The notes below the pieces were generated by a model. The model ran no database searches, had not been told where the DNA came from, and saw only the letters and a program-made list of their open reading frames with translations. Positions 17,564 to 25,066 of a DNA stretch of 33,812 bases are shown here, piece after piece (the stretch's first letter is position 1; every line of letters begins with the position of its first letter). The stretch is from positions 1-33,812 of the forward strand of contig NZ_AZGF01000026.1 of NCBI RefSeq assembly GCF_001434475.1. The letters run 5' to 3'. This DNA comes from Paucilactobacillus suebicus DSM 5007 = KCTC 3549. GTDB taxonomy: Bacteria; Bacillota; Bacilli; Lactobacillales; Lactobacillaceae. The translations under genes and the position numbers were made by a program.

Positions 17564-18691
17564 TTATTTACCCCAAACTTCATCAGCAATTGATTTTACA
17601 AGGTCAATTTTTGCCCACTGTTGTTCCTGACTCAAAACATTTCCTTCTTCAGTAGAAGCAAAACCGCACTGCGTTGATAATGCTAGGTTTTCCAATGGTA
17701 CGTACTTAGTTGCTTCGTTGATGCGATCAATAACATCTTGCCGATTTTCAAGTTTACCATCCTTAGAGGTTACTAATCCAAGAACAATTTTCTTATCGGT
17801 CCGACCATTAAATATCTGTTCAAGTGGTCCAAAATCACCATCTCGATCACTATCATACTCAAGGAAGAAACCGTCATAATCAAGTTGGCCCAGATATTTT
17901 GCAACAGCTTCGTAACCACCTGAGAATAGGAATGTTGACTTAAAGTTACCACGACAGATGTGAGTTGTGACTGTCAAATCATCTGGTAATCCGGCTAGCA
18001 GTTCATTAATCACCTGTGCAGATTCTTCAGCTAACTTAATATACTTAGCATGTTCTTCTGGTTGATCCTTTGTTTCGTTAAGTTTGCTAATTAAGAATGC
18101 CCAAGTCGTATCATCGATTTGGATATAGCGAGCACCCAGTTCATAAAAATGAAGAATGGTTTGTTGATAAGCGTCTGCCAATGCGTGTAAATAATCTTGA
18201 CGATCATCGTAAAAGTTTGGCCAATTATCTGAACGATTGTCCCGGAACAACATTGATGGAGACGGAATTGTTTGCTTAGCAACAGTGCCTTCAGGCAAAA
18301 TTGAATTCAGATATTCAAATGCGGCAAAGAATGGGTGATTGGGATTATAACTCACTTTTCCTGATAACTCAGCATTGTCTGTACGAGTCTTGGCGCCCTT
18401 AAACTTATAACTCTTCTCGTAGTCGTACTTAGCAACGCCGTTTAGGCCCCAAAGAAAGTCCAAATGCCACCAACTGCGACTAAATTCACCATCGGTAACT
18501 GCCTTTAATCCATGCGCAGCTTCAATTTCAACTAATTTTTTTATTTCGGCGTGTTGAATCTCAGTAAATTGGTCATCATTGATCTCTCCGGCACGATGCT
18601 TTGCCAAAGCATCCTTTAATTCTGGAGTACGTAAAAAGCTACCTACAATGTCGTAACGATATGGTCCAATTTTAGTTTGTGTTGTTGTCAT
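17564..18691 (-). CDS. MetE-like cobalamin-independent methyltransferase, first copy
   Basis: A 375-residue paralogue of the following gene with the same zinc-ligand set (THICRGN, FLEYDSDR, STQCGFAS) and the same DGEFSRSWWHLDFLWGLNG segment. It is the first gene after a Met-type T-box leader, so its expression should rise when uncharged tRNA-Met accumulates, which supports a role in methionine synthesis or salvage. The ATG at 18691 follows GAGGAG; an earlier in-frame ATG falls inside the leader terminator and is not a credible start. The pair probably arose by tandem duplication and may have diverged in methyl donor. Confidence 0.87.
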   Translation of the reverse strand: MTTTQTKIGPYRYDIVGSFLRTPELKDALAKHRAGEINDDQFTEIQHAEIKKLVEIEAAHGLKAVTDGEFSRSWWHLDFLWGLNGVAKYDYEKSYKFKGAKTRTDNAELSGKVSYNPNHPFFAAFEYLNSILPEGTVAKQTIPSPSMLFRDNRSDNWPNFYDDRQDYLHALADAYQQTILHFYELGARYIQIDDTTWAFLISKLNETKDQPEEHAKYIKLAEESAQVINELLAGLPDDLTVTTHICRGNFKSTFLFSGGYEAVAKYLGQLDYDGFFLEYDSDRDGDFGPLEQIFNGRTDKKIVLGLVTSKDGKLENRQDVIDRINEATKYVPLENLALSTQCGFASTEEGNVLSQEQQWAKIDLVKSIADEVWGK

Positions 18692-18745
18692 AATTATTCT
18701 CCTCAACTTTGATTGCTTTATTTTAGTTACTAAAGAAAAAACCAT

Positions 18746-19019
18746 AAAAAAAATCCCTACCTCTGCTTGCGCAAAAGTAAGGACGATCTTGGCCGTGTTA
18801 CCACCTTATTTTGGAATGCACTCACATGCATTCCCTTATCGGGTACAATCATACCCTCACGCGGTAATGGGCGTCCCCATGGATATCTTGCATCGCTCGA
18901 CATCCCTCACTTCAAGACCATATTCGTAACTATTACCAGGTTTCTTCACACCAACCAGAAACTCTCTTAACAGGCTACTGTCACTACTCATCTTTTCATC
19001 GTTTTTTAATATTTAAGAT
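18746..19019 (-). promoter_or_regulatory. T-box leader, predicted methionine-specific
   Basis: Read on the minus strand, the leader has a stem I region with GAATATGG offering an AUG specifier, a perfect stem III hairpin (GGAATGCA/TGCATTCC, plus 18832-18853), and the T-box sequence AAGGTGGTAACACGG (plus 18793-18807). The AAGG and ACG arms can pair with CGT and CCTT downstream as antiterminator. Alternatively CCTTAC pairs with GTAGGG, enclosing a TGC-GCAA-GCA hairpin, followed by eight T (plus 18746-18753) as terminator. The UGGU bulge is kept, with U matching an A73 discriminator as in tRNA-Met; the conserved ACCGCG part deviates to AACACG. Confidence 0.9.
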
Positions 19020-19025
19020 GTGACT

Positions 19026-19054
19026 ATCATAAAACGTTCATATAAAATTGTCAA
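19026..19054 (-). promoter_or_regulatory. Promoter of the T-box leader and MetE-like genes
   Basis: On the minus strand a perfect TTGACA (plus 19049-19054) and TATGAT (plus 19026-19031) are separated by exactly 17 bp, immediately upstream of the leader. Confidence 0.8.
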
Positions 19055-19151
19055 ACTTTTTTCTCTAATATCGTTGCCGATTTGCTTTTCAAGCCTATTA
19101 TTAGTAACATTATAGCCGATACATAGAACACAGAAAGCAAAGGAATTTATC

Positions 19152-20480
19152 ATGAAAAAACAAGAATCAGAAGATGTTGAGCTTAATCGATCACTCGGAT
19201 TATGGTCAGCATTATCTCTCGTAGTCGGGACCATTATCGGTGTCGGAATTTTTGTGCGTCAATCTGCTGTCTTAGATGATGCAGGCTCCACAACTGGTGC
19301 ACTCTTAGCATGGCTTGCCGGTGGTATTATCACGCTAACCGCAGGACTCACCATCGCTGAAATTGCATCACAAATGCCGCACACAGGAGGCTTATATGTG
19401 TACATGGAGAAAATATACGGACGAATCTGGGGATTCTTATCCGGCTGGATGCAAATCATTATTTATGGTCCAGCAATGATTGCATCCTTAGGGGCATATC
19501 TGTCACTACTGTTAATTGATTTTTTCAATATACCACATATTTGGACTGTTCCAATTGCCCTAATCGCTGTTATCTCAGTTGGTGTTCTTAATCTTTTTTC
19601 AAATCGCTATGGTGCCACTTTCGCAATCATTACCACTATCTGCAAGTTGGTACCAGTTGCCGCATTAATCATTTTTGGACTGTTTTTTGGCAACCAAAAC
19701 GCACTTGGTCATTCCATCCAAACTGTCCATCAAAGTGCCGGCGGTTTCGGTGTCGCTATTCTGGCGACATTGTTTGCATTTGACGGCTGGATTTTGGTTG
19801 CCAACTTGGGTGGTGAAATTAAGAATCCAAGTAAGCGCCTGCCACAGGCAATTGTCCTTGGTATTTTAGGTGTTTTGGTAATCTACATGCTTGTCACATA
19901 TGGTGTGTTTCGAAGTCTAACAGCTGAAAAAATCCATCAACTGGGTACTGGCGCAATTCCTTACATGGCGAATAAAGATTTTGGAGCAATTGGTGGAAAG
20001 ATCCTCAGTATCGGCATTATTATTTCAATTGTCGGTTGCATGAATGGAAAAATTATGACGTTTCCTAGAATCATGTACGCAATGGCCCGTGACCGTGAAC
20101 TACCATTTCACAAGTTTCTAGCTTACTTGAACCCTAAAACCCGTACACCAATCTGGTGCACCGTCACTACGTTAGCAATTGCTTCAATTATGATCATTTT
20201 TTTTGACGCAGATCGATTATCGGAATTATGTATTTTCACCGTTTACTGTTTCTACGTCATGGCATTTTTTGGCCCGACAATTTTACGACATCGCCATCCT
20301 AATGTTCATCGCGACTTTTCAATTCCGTTATATCCAATCACACCAATCATTGCCATTGGCGGTTCATTATTCGTCATTGTTAGTGAGATTATGTCAGACT
20401 GGCGTGGTGTTTTAATTTCATTTATTTTTGTTATAGTCGGAATTCCTGTATACTACTACCAGCTTAAACATAATAGTTAA
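19152..20480 (+). CDS. Amino acid permease, APC superfamily (SteT/LAT-like)
   Basis: This 442-residue, 12-helix transporter resembles the L-type exchangers such as the B. subtilis serine/threonine exchanger SteT. The first-helix motif VVGTIIGVGIFVR and the following EIASQMPHTGGLYVYMEKIYG are typical. AAAGGA precedes the ATG. It is divergent from the T-box-controlled MetE-like genes and followed after 14 bp by a thioesterase gene, with which it probably forms an operon. Closeness to methionine genes is suggestive, but there is no T-box on this side and the substrate cannot be assigned. Confidence 0.88.
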   Translation: MKKQESEDVELNRSLGLWSALSLVVGTIIGVGIFVRQSAVLDDAGSTTGALLAWLAGGIITLTAGLTIAEIASQMPHTGGLYVYMEKIYGRIWGFLSGWMQIIIYGPAMIASLGAYLSLLLIDFFNIPHIWTVPIALIAVISVGVLNLFSNRYGATFAIITTICKLVPVAALIIFGLFFGNQNALGHSIQTVHQSAGGFGVAILATLFAFDGWILVANLGGEIKNPSKRLPQAIVLGILGVLVIYMLVTYGVFRSLTAEKIHQLGTGAIPYMANKDFGAIGGKILSIGIIISIVGCMNGKIMTFPRIMYAMARDRELPFHKFLAYLNPKTRTPIWCTVTTLAIASIMIIFFDADRLSELCIFTVYCFYVMAFFGPTILRHRHPNVHRDFSIPLYPITPIIAIGGSLFVIVSEIMSDWRGVLISFIFVIVGIPVYYYQLKHNS

Positions 20481-20494
20481 ATGGGGTTGAATAA

Positions 20495-21016
20495 ATGACA
20501 CAAGAATCATCTATCACGTGCGGCAACACGTTAGCCGTCACGTCTCACCGAATTTTTCCAGATGAATTAAATGAGCATGGTACTGTATTTGGTGGTGTAA
20601 CTTTGAATCTAGTTGACCGAGAGGCATCTTTAGCCGCAATGCACGTAGCCCGTGAGACAGTCGTTACAGCTAAAATGGACCATGTTAACTTTATTAAGCC
20701 CTTTCGGTTACACGATTCAATGACACTCCAAGCATATGTCACAGGAGTCGGTCACAGATCAATCGAAGTTTTTGCGAAAATCATTGGTGAGAAATTAGAA
20801 ACTGGTGAACGGTTCTTAGGTTTCACCTGCTTTGCAACATTTGTTATTGAGAATCCAAACGTTACAGTTAAATTTAAGCAAATCATTCCTGAAACCAAAG
20901 AACAAAAATCGATGTGTTCAGGCTATCAAGAGCGGTTATCAGCACGAAAAATCGAGCGGGACCATTTAAAATCCTTAAATAAGGAAATTACCATTGACGA
21001 ACCATGGACTAAATAA
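20495..21016 (+). CDS. Acyl-CoA thioesterase, hotdog fold (YciA/BACH type)
   Basis: This 173-residue cytoplasmic enzyme hydrolyses acyl-CoA thioesters. The single hotdog domain shows HGTVFGGVTLNLVDREASLAA, the helix with the catalytic Asp region, followed by VVTAKMDHVNFIKPF. This arrangement matches YciA-like hydrolases. GGGG lies upstream of the ATG, and the gene starts 14 bp after the permease. It ends at a bidirectional terminator shared with pdxT. Chain-length preference is unknown. Confidence 0.87.
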   Translation: MTQESSITCGNTLAVTSHRIFPDELNEHGTVFGGVTLNLVDREASLAAMHVARETVVTAKMDHVNFIKPFRLHDSMTLQAYVTGVGHRSIEVFAKIIGEKLETGERFLGFTCFATFVIENPNVTVKFKQIIPETKEQKSMCSGYQERLSARKIERDHLKSLNKEITIDEPWTK

Positions 21017-21018
21017 CG

Positions 21019-21062
21019 AAAAGGACGAGATCCGACTATTTATCGGTCTCGTCTTTATTTTT
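21019..21062. terminator. Bidirectional terminator between thioesterase and pdxT
   Basis: ACGAGA and CCGA on the left pair with TCGG and TCTCGT on the right (small bulges), bounded by an A-run on the left and a T-run on the right. It lies between two convergent stop codons. Confidence 0.8.
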
Positions 21063-21072
21063 CAATAATTAA

Positions 21073-21642
21073 TTATGCGTTGACTCGCTGTTTGCTATCA
21101 ATTAAATCGATAAACAACTGATGAAATCTTGCATCATTGGTCAATTCAGGATGAAATGCTGTTACCAGTACATTTTCTTGCTTAGCAGCAACAATTCGAC
21201 CATCTTCCAGCTTAGATAACACAGTTGCCGAATTACCCACACTTTTCAGGTACGGTGCACGAATGAAAACTCCGTGAAATGGCGTATCAAAACCATTAAC
21301 ATCAATCTTTGCTTCAAAGCTTTCACGTTGACGTCCAAATCCGTTGCGTTCCACATCGCCATCAAGTCCGTTCAACGATTCTTTTTGTGCTAGAAGAACT
21401 AATCCGGCACAAGTGCCAAATACTGGAAAGCCCTCGGCAACCAGTTGCTTAAGTGGCGCTAACATCTGTTCACGCACTAACAGTTTGCGAATTGTCGTAC
21501 TTTCACCACCAGGAACGACAATTCCATCAATCCCGTCTAAATCTGGCAATTCATTAATTAATTTAGTGTCTACACCACACTGAGTCAACATATTAACATG
21601 CTCACTGACAGCACCTTGTAAATCTAAAACGCCAATTACCAT
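21073..21642 (-). CDS. pdxT: Pyridoxal 5'-phosphate synthase glutaminase subunit
   Basis: PdxT hydrolyses glutamine and passes the ammonia to PdxS for vitamin B6 (pyridoxal phosphate) synthesis. The 189-residue class I glutaminase has the N-terminal IGVLDLQGAVSEH, the GGES oxyanion motif, the nucleophile Cys in FGTCAGLVLLA, and the His-x-Glu pair in AFHPEL. The ATG at 21642 follows AAGGGGG and lies 13 bp after the pdxS stop; longer frames run into pdxS. It is the second gene of the pdxST operon. Confidence 0.96.
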   Translation of the reverse strand: MVIGVLDLQGAVSEHVNMLTQCGVDTKLINELPDLDGIDGIVVPGGESTTIRKLLVREQMLAPLKQLVAEGFPVFGTCAGLVLLAQKESLNGLDGDVERNGFGRQRESFEAKIDVNGFDTPFHGVFIRAPYLKSVGNSATVLSKLEDGRIVAAKQENVLVTAFHPELTNDARFHQLFIDLIDSKQRVNA

Positions 21643-21655
21643 TCTGCCGTCCCCC

Positions 21656-22540
21656 TTAGATACCGCGATCAGCCATCTTTTGGTCATCTGATAATGTTGA
21701 AATGTCAATGCCCTTCATCGGAGCACCAAGGTTTTTTGAAACCTCAGCAATTAACGAATAATCTGTTGGATGAGCAGTGGCAGTCACAATTGCCTTAGCA
21801 AACTTAGCTGGATTTTCAGAGTGGAAAATGCCTGAGCCAACGAAGATTCCGTCTGCACCGAGGTTCATCATTAAAGCTGCATCAGCTGGAGTTGCAACAC
21901 CGCCAGCTGCAAAGTTAATAACTGGCAACTTACCGTCATCATGAACCTGCTTAACTAAATCATACGGAGCACGTAAGTCACGAGCAATTGACATTAACTG
22001 ATCCACTCCTGCAGCCTGAACGTGGCCAATCTGTTCGTTAACCTTTTCCATGTGGCGAACAGCTTCAATGATATTTCCAGTACCTGGTTCTCCTTTTGTA
22101 CGTAGCATTGAAGCTCCTTCACCAATTCGACGGAGTGCCTCACCAAGGTTGCGGCAGCCACAAACGAATGGAACCTTGTATTCATTCTTATTGACGTGGT
22201 AGTTGTCATCAGCTGGGGTTAAAACTTCACTTTCGTCGATGTAATCAACACCGATTGCTTCCAAAATTCGAGCTTCTGCAATATGACCAATTCGAGCTTT
22301 TGCCATTACTGGAATTGTCACAGCATCCATGATTGATTCGATCATGGCTGGATCGGACATCCGAGCGACACCGCCCGCTGCACGAATATCTGATGGGACT
22401 CGTTCAAGGGCCATTACGGCCACGGCGCCAGCCTCTTCGGCTACCTTAGCCTGTTCTACATTTGCCACGTCCATAATTACTCCGCCCTTTTGCATTTGTG
22501 CCATACCACGTTTTACAAGGGTTGTTCCTGTTTCTGTCAT
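21656..22540 (-). CDS. pdxS: Pyridoxal 5'-phosphate synthase subunit PdxS
   Basis: PdxS builds pyridoxal phosphate from ribose 5-phosphate, glyceraldehyde 3-phosphate and PdxT-derived ammonia, forming a 12-subunit complex in the cytoplasm. The 294-residue TIM barrel is typical: [20 protein letters not shown] near the N-terminus, the active Lys in [21 protein letters not shown], and the second Lys in [16 protein letters not shown] precedes the ATG at 22540. It is divergent from a PdxR-like regulator, a common arrangement for pdxST. Confidence 0.97.
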   Translation of the reverse strand: MTETGTTLVKRGMAQMQKGGVIMDVANVEQAKVAEEAGAVAVMALERVPSDIRAAGGVARMSDPAMIESIMDAVTIPVMAKARIGHIAEARILEAIGVDYIDESEVLTPADDNYHVNKNEYKVPFVCGCRNLGEALRRIGEGASMLRTKGEPGTGNIIEAVRHMEKVNEQIGHVQAAGVDQLMSIARDLRAPYDLVKQVHDDGKLPVINFAAGGVATPADAALMMNLGADGIFVGSGIFHSENPAKFAKAIVTATAHPTDYSLIAEVSKNLGAPMKGIDISTLSDDQKMADRGI

Positions 22541-22575
22541 ATGTATTCCTCCATCTCTCATTGAAAATTGGCTCT

Positions 22576-22637
22576 ATCTTATGGTATTCTGGGCATGTTT
22601 CAAACAACCAATTGGCATGTATTTATACCAACCAATT
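22576..22637 (-). promoter_or_regulatory. pdxST promoter with tandem repeats, likely PdxR operator
   Basis: On the minus strand TTGAAA (plus 22598-22603) and TAAGAT (plus 22576-22581) are 16 bp apart. Two adjacent direct repeats, plus 22592-22613 and 22614-22637, each start GGCATGT and end ACCAATT. The proximal one overlaps the -35 and the other lies just upstream, as expected for an activator such as PdxR; the site also sits in front of the regulator's own gene. Confidence 0.6.
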
Positions 22638-22654
22638 TTTAAGGAGATCATCCA

Positions 22655-24091
22655 ATGCAGTGGCAATTACCAAGTGGCAAGCAGGCAGCATACCTAAAAT
22701 TAATCAGTTTAATCAGCCAATCAATTGAGAATGGTGACTTATTACCGGGCGATCATTTGCCACCTGAACGGGAATTGTCCTTACAGTTAGGAATTAATCG
22801 GTCAACCATTCAACATGCTTTCAACGAGCTTGTAAGTCGCGGCATCCTAGTACGTAAAGTTGGCAGTGGAACTTGGGTTAATTCCGGTAAATGGGGAGTT
22901 TTGTCCCAAGGTGTTAACTGGCAAAGTTACATGACGACCGGTAGATTGGGCGATCCTGAAAATTTCATGATTCGTTTGCGGAATTTGGAGCATGAAAAAG
23001 ATGTGATTAATCTTGCTCATTCCAGCATTGACACCGATTTATCATTGCCTGTTGACCTAACGGATATGACGGCACGCGATTTAGTAACACAAGAAGCTTC
23101 AACCGCAATCAGCGGGGCCCTCGATCTCAAACATCAGTTAAGTAAACATTTGAGCCCGTTCTTGCACCAATCAATTCCTGCATCTCAAATTTTAATTACA
23201 TCTGGTGCACAACAAGCCTTTTACTTAATTACACAGGGACTTCTGTCTTATGGTGATGCAATTGCGATTGAAGAACCATCATATTTTTATCAATTGTCTC
23301 TATTTCAAGCGGCAGGTATTCGGGTTTTTGGAATCCCACTCAAAGAAAATGGTGGCCTTGATTTAGACGTATTGGAACAATTATATTATAAGCACCACCT
23401 GCGTTTTTTGTTCGTCAACCCTACCGGGCAAAATCCGACTACTGAAACTATGCCTTTAAAGGACCGTCAAGAATTAATTGAACGGTGTCAGCAACTCAAC
23501 CTGCCAATTGTTGAAGACGATCCGCTGGGACTAACCAACGCTATCATGAACGATCAAGTGACAACGCTAAAGCAACTTGATCCAAGCAACGTTCTTTATA
23601 TCGGTTCATTTTCATCGCTCAGTGGTGAAAGCACTCGAATTGGCTGGTTAATTGCACCTCCGGCAATTGTAAACAGACTAGCAGAAATCCGCCAACAAAT
23701 GGAGGCAGGAATTAGTATTTTCCCTCAGTTAGTTTCCAGTCAGTTACTGAAGCAAAATAACCTAACTGAATTGGTTGACCGTCAAATGCGTTTGCTAAAA
23801 AAAAGTAAACAGCGATTGCTAACTGCCTTGAAGCCACTAGTTGATAGAGAACTTGTTGACTATCGATTACCGACACATAGTAATAATATTTGGCTATCCT
23901 TGAACAGTAATCAAAAATTCACCAGCTCCGATTACAATACGTTCTTAGATGAAAAGTTACTTGTCAGACCTGATTTTTTGTTTGGTGTTCACGTGAATCA
24001 TGTGCGAATTAGCTTCACACAGATTAAGGCAGCACAAGTTGAAGAACTCCAAGCACGAATGGAGCGTGTGGTGCTTAAGATGCTGAAATGA
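22655..24091 (+). CDS. PdxR/MocR-type regulator lacking the PLP lysine
   Basis: This 478-residue protein joins a GntR-type winged helix (about 8-75, with ERELSLQLGINRSTIQHAFNEL) to an aminotransferase-fold domain (about 110-475), the MocR design. Standing divergent from pdxST, it is most likely the PdxR-type activator or autoregulator of B6 synthesis. In MocR proteins the effector domain binds pyridoxal phosphate through Lys in FSK. Here the corresponding stretch is GSFSSLSGESTRIG, so position 321 is Ser, while Asp289 (EDDPLG) and Arg328 are kept and the usual Tyr after EDD is not. AAGGAG stands 8 bp before the ATG. It is otherwise full length with no frameshift. Confidence 0.87.
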   Translation: MQWQLPSGKQAAYLKLISLISQSIENGDLLPGDHLPPERELSLQLGINRSTIQHAFNELVSRGILVRKVGSGTWVNSGKWGVLSQGVNWQSYMTTGRLGDPENFMIRLRNLEHEKDVINLAHSSIDTDLSLPVDLTDMTARDLVTQEASTAISGALDLKHQLSKHLSPFLHQSIPASQILITSGAQQAFYLITQGLLSYGDAIAIEEPSYFYQLSLFQAAGIRVFGIPLKENGGLDLDVLEQLYYKHHLRFLFVNPTGQNPTTETMPLKDRQELIERCQQLNLPIVEDDPLGLTNAIMNDQVTTLKQLDPSNVLYIGSFSSLSGESTRIGWLIAPPAIVNRLAEIRQQMEAGISIFPQLVSSQLLKQNNLTELVDRQMRLLKKSKQRLLTALKPLVDRELVDYRLPTHSNNIWLSLNSNQKFTSSDYNTFLDEKLLVRPDFLFGVHVNHVRISFTQIKAAQVEELQARMERVVLKMLK

Positions 24092-24110
24092 TCTGATTTT
24101 ATTAGACTTT

Positions 24111-24360
24111 GAGGCGTTCATAAAATTATGGATGTCCAACACACCAATCTGAGTTAATCTGTTTTTTCTCATTATTTGGCTGAAACGTGTCATACTGCAC
24201 AGACACTCATAAAATAAGCACACTTGCACACCAATCCGAGTTATTCTGCTGTTTTTCACTATTTGGCCGAAACGTGTCAAACTGCACAGACGCTCATAAA
24301 ATAAGCACGCCTGCACACCAATCTGGGTTATTCTGCTGCTTTCCATTATTTGGCTGAAAC
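24111..24360. repeat. Tandem array of about 87-bp units (left arm of element D)
   Basis: The motif GAAACGTGTCA recurs at 24182, 24269 and 24356, and CATAAAAT at 24119, 24208, 24295 and 24382, giving periods of 87 bp (89 for the first interval). The first unit is partial and most diverged. Each unit also carries GCACACCAAT or a variant. The units are copies of the left arm of the palindrome that follows. A minus-strand reading frame of 152 codons across them encodes only the repeated peptide and is not taken as a gene. Confidence 0.85.
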
Positions 24361-24477
24361 GTGTCAAACTGCACAGACGCTCATAAAATAAGCACGCCTG
24401 CACACCAATCTGCATAGTTCGCAGATTAATGTGCAGGCGTGCTTATTTTACCAGCGTCTAAACGTGCAGTTTGACAC
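24361..24477. repeat. Long palindromic intergenic element D (terminator core)
   Basis: GTGTCAAACTGCAC (24361-24374) pairs with 24464-24477; AGACGCT pairs with AGCGTCT (24453-24459); a block with AAAATAAGCACGCCTGCACA pairs with 24430-24449; and ATCTGC pairs with GCAGAT around a 7-base loop. The total is nearly 50 paired bases per arm. It lies between convergent pdxR and nrdG, ending 7 bp before the nrdG stop. Confidence 0.88.
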
Positions 24478-24484
24478 TCTGATT

Positions 24485-25066
24485 CTAATGCACCAACTTA
24501 TCCCAAATCACGACATCACCATTTTTTAGTGATTCCGGCACGTTAATGATTCTTTGATTTGAACTTCCTCTAAATTGGAGAGTTAGGTCTTTTTTATCAA
24601 TCAGGAACCTACCGTCCACTAAAATATCAAGCAATGATAGCAGTTCTAACTTGTCATCCGATTCCTGCAGTAATTCATCCCAATTGTAGCCAGTCCATGA
24701 CCAAATATCTTTGTCATGACCGAATTCTTCACGTACTCGTTTACATAACTTAATACATACCTGGGTATTTAAGAAAGGTTCTCCACCAAGTAGTGTTAAC
24801 CCTTGGACGTAAGACTCACTCATATCTTTGATAATCTGATCTTCAAGTTCTTGCGTATATGGGTGACCATAGTGAAAGTTTTGAGCAACTTTGTTATAAC
24901 AACCAGGGCAATTAAATAAACAACCGCTGACATAAATACTGCATCGAACACCTTCCCCATCAACAAAGTTAAATGGTTTATAACTCGCTATATAGCCTAA
25001 ACTATGGTCTTTAGCCAACCACTCTTTGGGCGTCGGATTGTTTGGCTTTTTCGTGTTCTGCGGCAT
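24485..25066 (-). CDS. nrdG: Anaerobic ribonucleotide reductase activating protein
   Basis: NrdG is a radical-SAM enzyme that installs the glycyl radical on NrdD under anaerobic conditions. The 193-residue protein carries the iron-sulfur triad CLFNCPGC (C-x3-C-x2-C) at about residues 49-56 and a LLGGEPFL motif further on. GGAGAG stands 9 bp before the ATG. The start lies inside the end of nrdD (56-bp overlap), so translation is probably coupled. The gene ends just before palindromic element D. Confidence 0.95.
   Translation of the reverse strand: MPQNTKKPNNPTPKEWLAKDHSLGYIASYKPFNFVDGEGVRCSIYVSGCLFNCPGCYNKVAQNFHYGHPYTQELEDQIIKDMSESYVQGLTLLGGEPFLNTQVCIKLCKRVREEFGHDKDIWSWTGYNWDELLQESDDKLELLSLLDILVDGRFLIDKKDLTLQFRGSSNQRIINVPESLKNGDVVIWDKLVH

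Noticed and set aside
19013-19234. Minus-strand reading frame of 73 codons upstream of the T-box leader
   Set aside because: It lies over the permease start and the T-box promoter, without a ribosome site.
23957-24415. Minus-strand reading frame of 152 codons with a repeated peptide
   Set aside because: It is produced by the 87-bp DNA repeats, overlaps the pdxR 3' end and has no convincing ribosome site.
24111-24477. Tandem repeats considered as a CRISPR array
   Set aside because: Units are contiguous copies of about 87 bp without unique spacers, and no cas gene is present.
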